A stretch of 64,000 nucleotides of DNA from a bacterium. Lineage in GTDB: Bacteria; Auribacterota; Auribacteria; Auribacterales; Auribacteraceae. Numbering within the stretch: the first letter of the stretch is position 1. The text below holds more notes on this DNA, generated by a model. It was not told the origin of the DNA and made no database searches. It was given only the letters and a program-made list of their open reading frames with translations. The DNA itself is not shown here. The stretch is taken from assembly GCA_018435605.1 (NCBI GenBank), contig JAHDNF010000003.1, positions 310,001 through 374,000 on the forward strand, given 5' to 3'.

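Noticed and set aside
22386-64000. Hidden frameshift or split of giant 2 into several genes
   Set aside because: The reading frame at four widely spaced points is the same and domain sequence continues through; no internal RBS plus signal peptide was noticed.
1-64000. CRISPR array, tRNA, rRNA or insertion sequence
   Set aside because: No regularly spaced direct repeats of array type, no clover-leaf or rRNA signatures, and no transposase-like frame were seen by eye.

Overview
This window looks like a chromosomal segment of an uncultured diderm (Gram-negative-type) environmental bacterium. It carries a PEP-CTERM/exosortase-type exported protein, Sec signal peptides, and giant extracellular proteins built from Ig-like, beta-propeller and IPT/TIG domains. 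Such giants are reported from Omnitrophota and other PVC-group bacteria. That placement is an inference and nothing here fixes the phylum. The DNA is moderately AT-rich by eye and coding is dense.

Layout. (1) 1-2288, minus: the N-terminal ~762 residues of an SF1-type (DNA2/NAM7-like) helicase that runs off the left edge. Its first ~60 residues look like region 1.1 of a housekeeping sigma-70 factor. (2) 2491-3255, plus: a small PEP-CTERM secreted protein. (3) 8948-3320, minus: a compact five-gene type III-A CRISPR effector operon, cas10-csm2-csm3-csm4-csm5. Cas10 has lost the GGDD cyclase motif and most of its HD motif, while Csm3 keeps its catalytic Asp. Csm5 carries a zinc-ribbon insertion and a long C-terminal extension. 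No cas1, cas2, cas6, CARF effector or repeat array is visible. (4) 8949-9653: a ~700 bp divergent regulatory region with candidate promoters in both directions, a perfect palindrome between them, and a ~420 nt leader with competing hairpins before the giant genes. (5) 9654-22316, plus: a 4,220-residue exported multi-domain protein. (6) 22330-22389: a possible 19-codon ORF whose TGA overlaps the next ATG. (7) 22386 to beyond 64000, plus: one uninterrupted reading frame of at least 13,871 codons that is still open at the right edge.

The two giants appear co-transcribed: the Shine-Dalgarno of the second unit overlaps the stop of the first. Giant 1 uses an N-terminal four-copy repeat, OmpL47-like Ig repeats, glucodextranase-type Ig and SbsA-type (Big_5) domains, a carboxypeptidase-regulatory-like domain and a ZU5-like domain. 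Giant 2 opens with Big_2 and a long Big_7-type Ig array. It then repeats a composite super-module (LVIVD propeller, Big_5, TIG, TIG) seven times in tandem. After that come further Ig arrays and propellers, two discoidin-like segments, a nidogen-like segment, a MAM/jelly-roll-like segment and a pectin-lyase-like beta-helix. I read both as giant cell-surface or secreted adhesion/contact proteins; this is inference from domain types. The most noteworthy items are the >13.8-kilo-residue protein with its repeated super-module, the catalytically degenerate Cas10 complex beside it, and the sigma-1.1/helicase fusion.
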